This document shows, piece after piece, positions 63,238 through 64,000 of a DNA stretch of 64,000 bases. Source of the DNA: an uncultured Dorea sp. (lineage in GTDB: Bacteria; Bacillota_A; Clostridia; Lachnospirales; Lachnospiraceae); the NCBI GenBank assembly GCA_910578865.1, contig CAJTRM010000016.1:8836-72835 (forward strand). The letters are read 5' to 3'. Each line of letters begins with the position of its first letter. Position 1 is the first letter of the stretch. The position numbers were made by a program, and so were the translations under genes. The notes under the pieces are model-generated. The model had not been told where the DNA came from and searched no databases. It was given only the letters and a program-made list of their open reading frames with translations.

Positions 63238-63613
63238 GAACTTTTGTGCAGCTTTAATGAATATGGAAAAAATATATGATTATCAACCACCGTATGACAC
63301 TGTGGTTTTAACAGGATTGGTGGGTCTATATGAGATCTGTTTTGAGCAATCGTGGAAAATGATGAAAGAAATTTTAGGAAATCATGGTTTTGAAGAAGGG
63401 GCAACGGGTTCGCCGAAGATTATATTAAAAACAGCATATCAGGCGAACATGATTAAAAATGAGAGTTTGTGGTTACGAGCTCTGCAGGAAAGAAATAATG
63501 TTACACATTCTTATAATCAGAATATTGCACTTAGCATTGTAGCAAAAGCAAAAGATGAATTTTATGATATGTTTTGTGAATTGAAAAAAGAAATAGAATT
63601 GAACTGGTTATAA
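63224..63613 (+). CDS. HEPN-type protein, HI0074 family (toxin candidate)
   Basis: A 129-residue all-helical protein of the nucleotidyltransferase substrate-binding (HI0074-like) group. It carries ERNNVTHSY near residue 91, an RxxxxH motif matching the catalytic motif of HEPN ribonucleases. It starts at ATG 63224 inside the antitoxin gene, with GGAGGGAGAG-type purines just upstream (GGGAAGGGAGAG). Substrate RNA unknown; the HI0073/HI0074 branch has also been described as non-toxic. Confidence 0.88.
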   Translation: MKKYENFCAALMNMEKIYDYQPPYDTVVLTGLVGLYEICFEQSWKMMKEILGNHGFEEGATGSPKIILKTAYQANMIKNESLWLRALQERNNVTHSYNQNIALSIVAKAKDEFYDMFCELKKEIELNWL

Positions 63614-64000
63614 AATTAAGAATAAGAAAGACTGCTGACTTGAAAAAGTAAATTCCAGTGCAGGACTAAATTCCACCGTATTTTAATAGTTGGCGATTTT
63701 ATCAAATTTTTTCAGGCAAATTGATAGGGATTCGGTTATAATAGAAGCAACTTCCTACAAAATAATCGAATGGATGACATGACAAACAGACCGCTGGAAA
63801 TACAGTGTGCGAGACTGAATTCCACCAGCCGGACATATTAAATGTGAAAAGTCTATTTCCTGTCTGACAGCAGATTTTGTGTGGTGGTTAGTGGTTAAAG
63901 CGTATCAGCTTAGGCGTCAGGTTGACTTCATCGGGAGGAATCGGTCTAAGCTGAAGTGCTTTTAAAGTGCGAGCCCCATAAGTCCATAATGCTACTTCAT
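63614..64000. other. Non-coding stretch at the right edge: AATTCCAC repeats and a nested hairpin, no gene seen
   Basis: No open frame of convincing length or ribosome site was found on either strand. The motif ACTAAATTCCACC (63666-63677 area) recurs as ACTGAATTCCACC (around 63813-63825), and a third partial copy AAATTCCA lies near 63650. TTATAAT near 63736 looks like a -10 box. AAAGC-CAGCTTAG (63897-63913) pairs with CTAAGCTG-GCTTT (63946-63962) as a two-part stem. The repeats could be terminal repeats of an IS21-like element or its remnant, but no transposase is in the window. Confidence 0.35.

Overview
The window reads as chromosomal DNA from an anaerobic, low-to-moderate GC Firmicute, most likely Lachnospiraceae (Clostridium cluster XIVa). 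This is inferred from gene families and order: an rnfCDGEAB operon, pta-ackA-DUF177-rpmF, plsX-acpP-rnc-smc-ftsY, cmk-ispH-S1 protein, tepA-ftsK, the redox repressor Rex, an Nfn-like pair and abundant AGGAGG-type ribosome binding sites. I cannot name the species. No rRNA, tRNA, CRISPR array, prophage or intact insertion sequence was recognised.

Layout. 1-5.3 kb: the 3' end of a biotin-dependent decarboxylase/carboxylase gene, then an RpiR regulator, an HI0933-type flavoprotein, cmk, ispH and a four-domain S1 protein. 5.4-11 kb: a complete Rnf ferredoxin:NAD+ oxidoreductase operon with a small DUF2752 membrane protein. 11-18 kb: tmcAL and mgtE on divergent overlapping promoters, a chemoreceptor and a sortase-anchored leucine-rich-repeat surface protein. 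18-33.7 kb: acetate production (pta, ackA), then a core block from DUF177-rpmF to plsX-acpP-rnc-smc-ftsY and a threonine ammonia-lyase. A 4.5-kb accessory segment (about 21.09-25.57 kb) sits inside this block between rpmF and plsX. It carries an IbrA/IbrB-like pair and, convergently, a chemoreceptor overlapping a flavin-binding lipoprotein.

33.7-43.3 kb: a citrate-synthase candidate of the isopropylmalate-synthase family, a GntR regulator and isocitrate dehydrogenase (a probable 2-oxoglutarate/glutamate route), an ABC-F ATPase with a structured leader, rex, nnr, alr and mazF. 43.3-56 kb: a CBS protein, yebC, an O-acetylhomoserine sulfhydrylase, tepA, ftsK, fhs, folD, an unusual zinc-ribbon/TPR membrane protein and an Nfn-like pair. 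56-64 kb: helD, an AlkD-like protein, rlmH, a TetR-controlled transporter-peptidase T unit, an MNT/HEPN toxin-antitoxin pair, and about 390 bases with no gene.

Working together, Rnf, Nfn, Rex, pta/ackA and the C1 genes describe a strict anaerobe that conserves energy through ferredoxin and a sodium or proton gradient and excretes acetate. The most interesting non-routine items are: a 57-bp IS66-like miniature element with a perfect 8-bp target duplication (20177-20249); the accessory insertion holding ibrAB and the chemoreceptor/flavolipoprotein pair; a terminator hairpin whose 3' arm is the Shine-Dalgarno of the next gene (46301-46343); and several palindromic operators lying in promoters next to their likely regulators.
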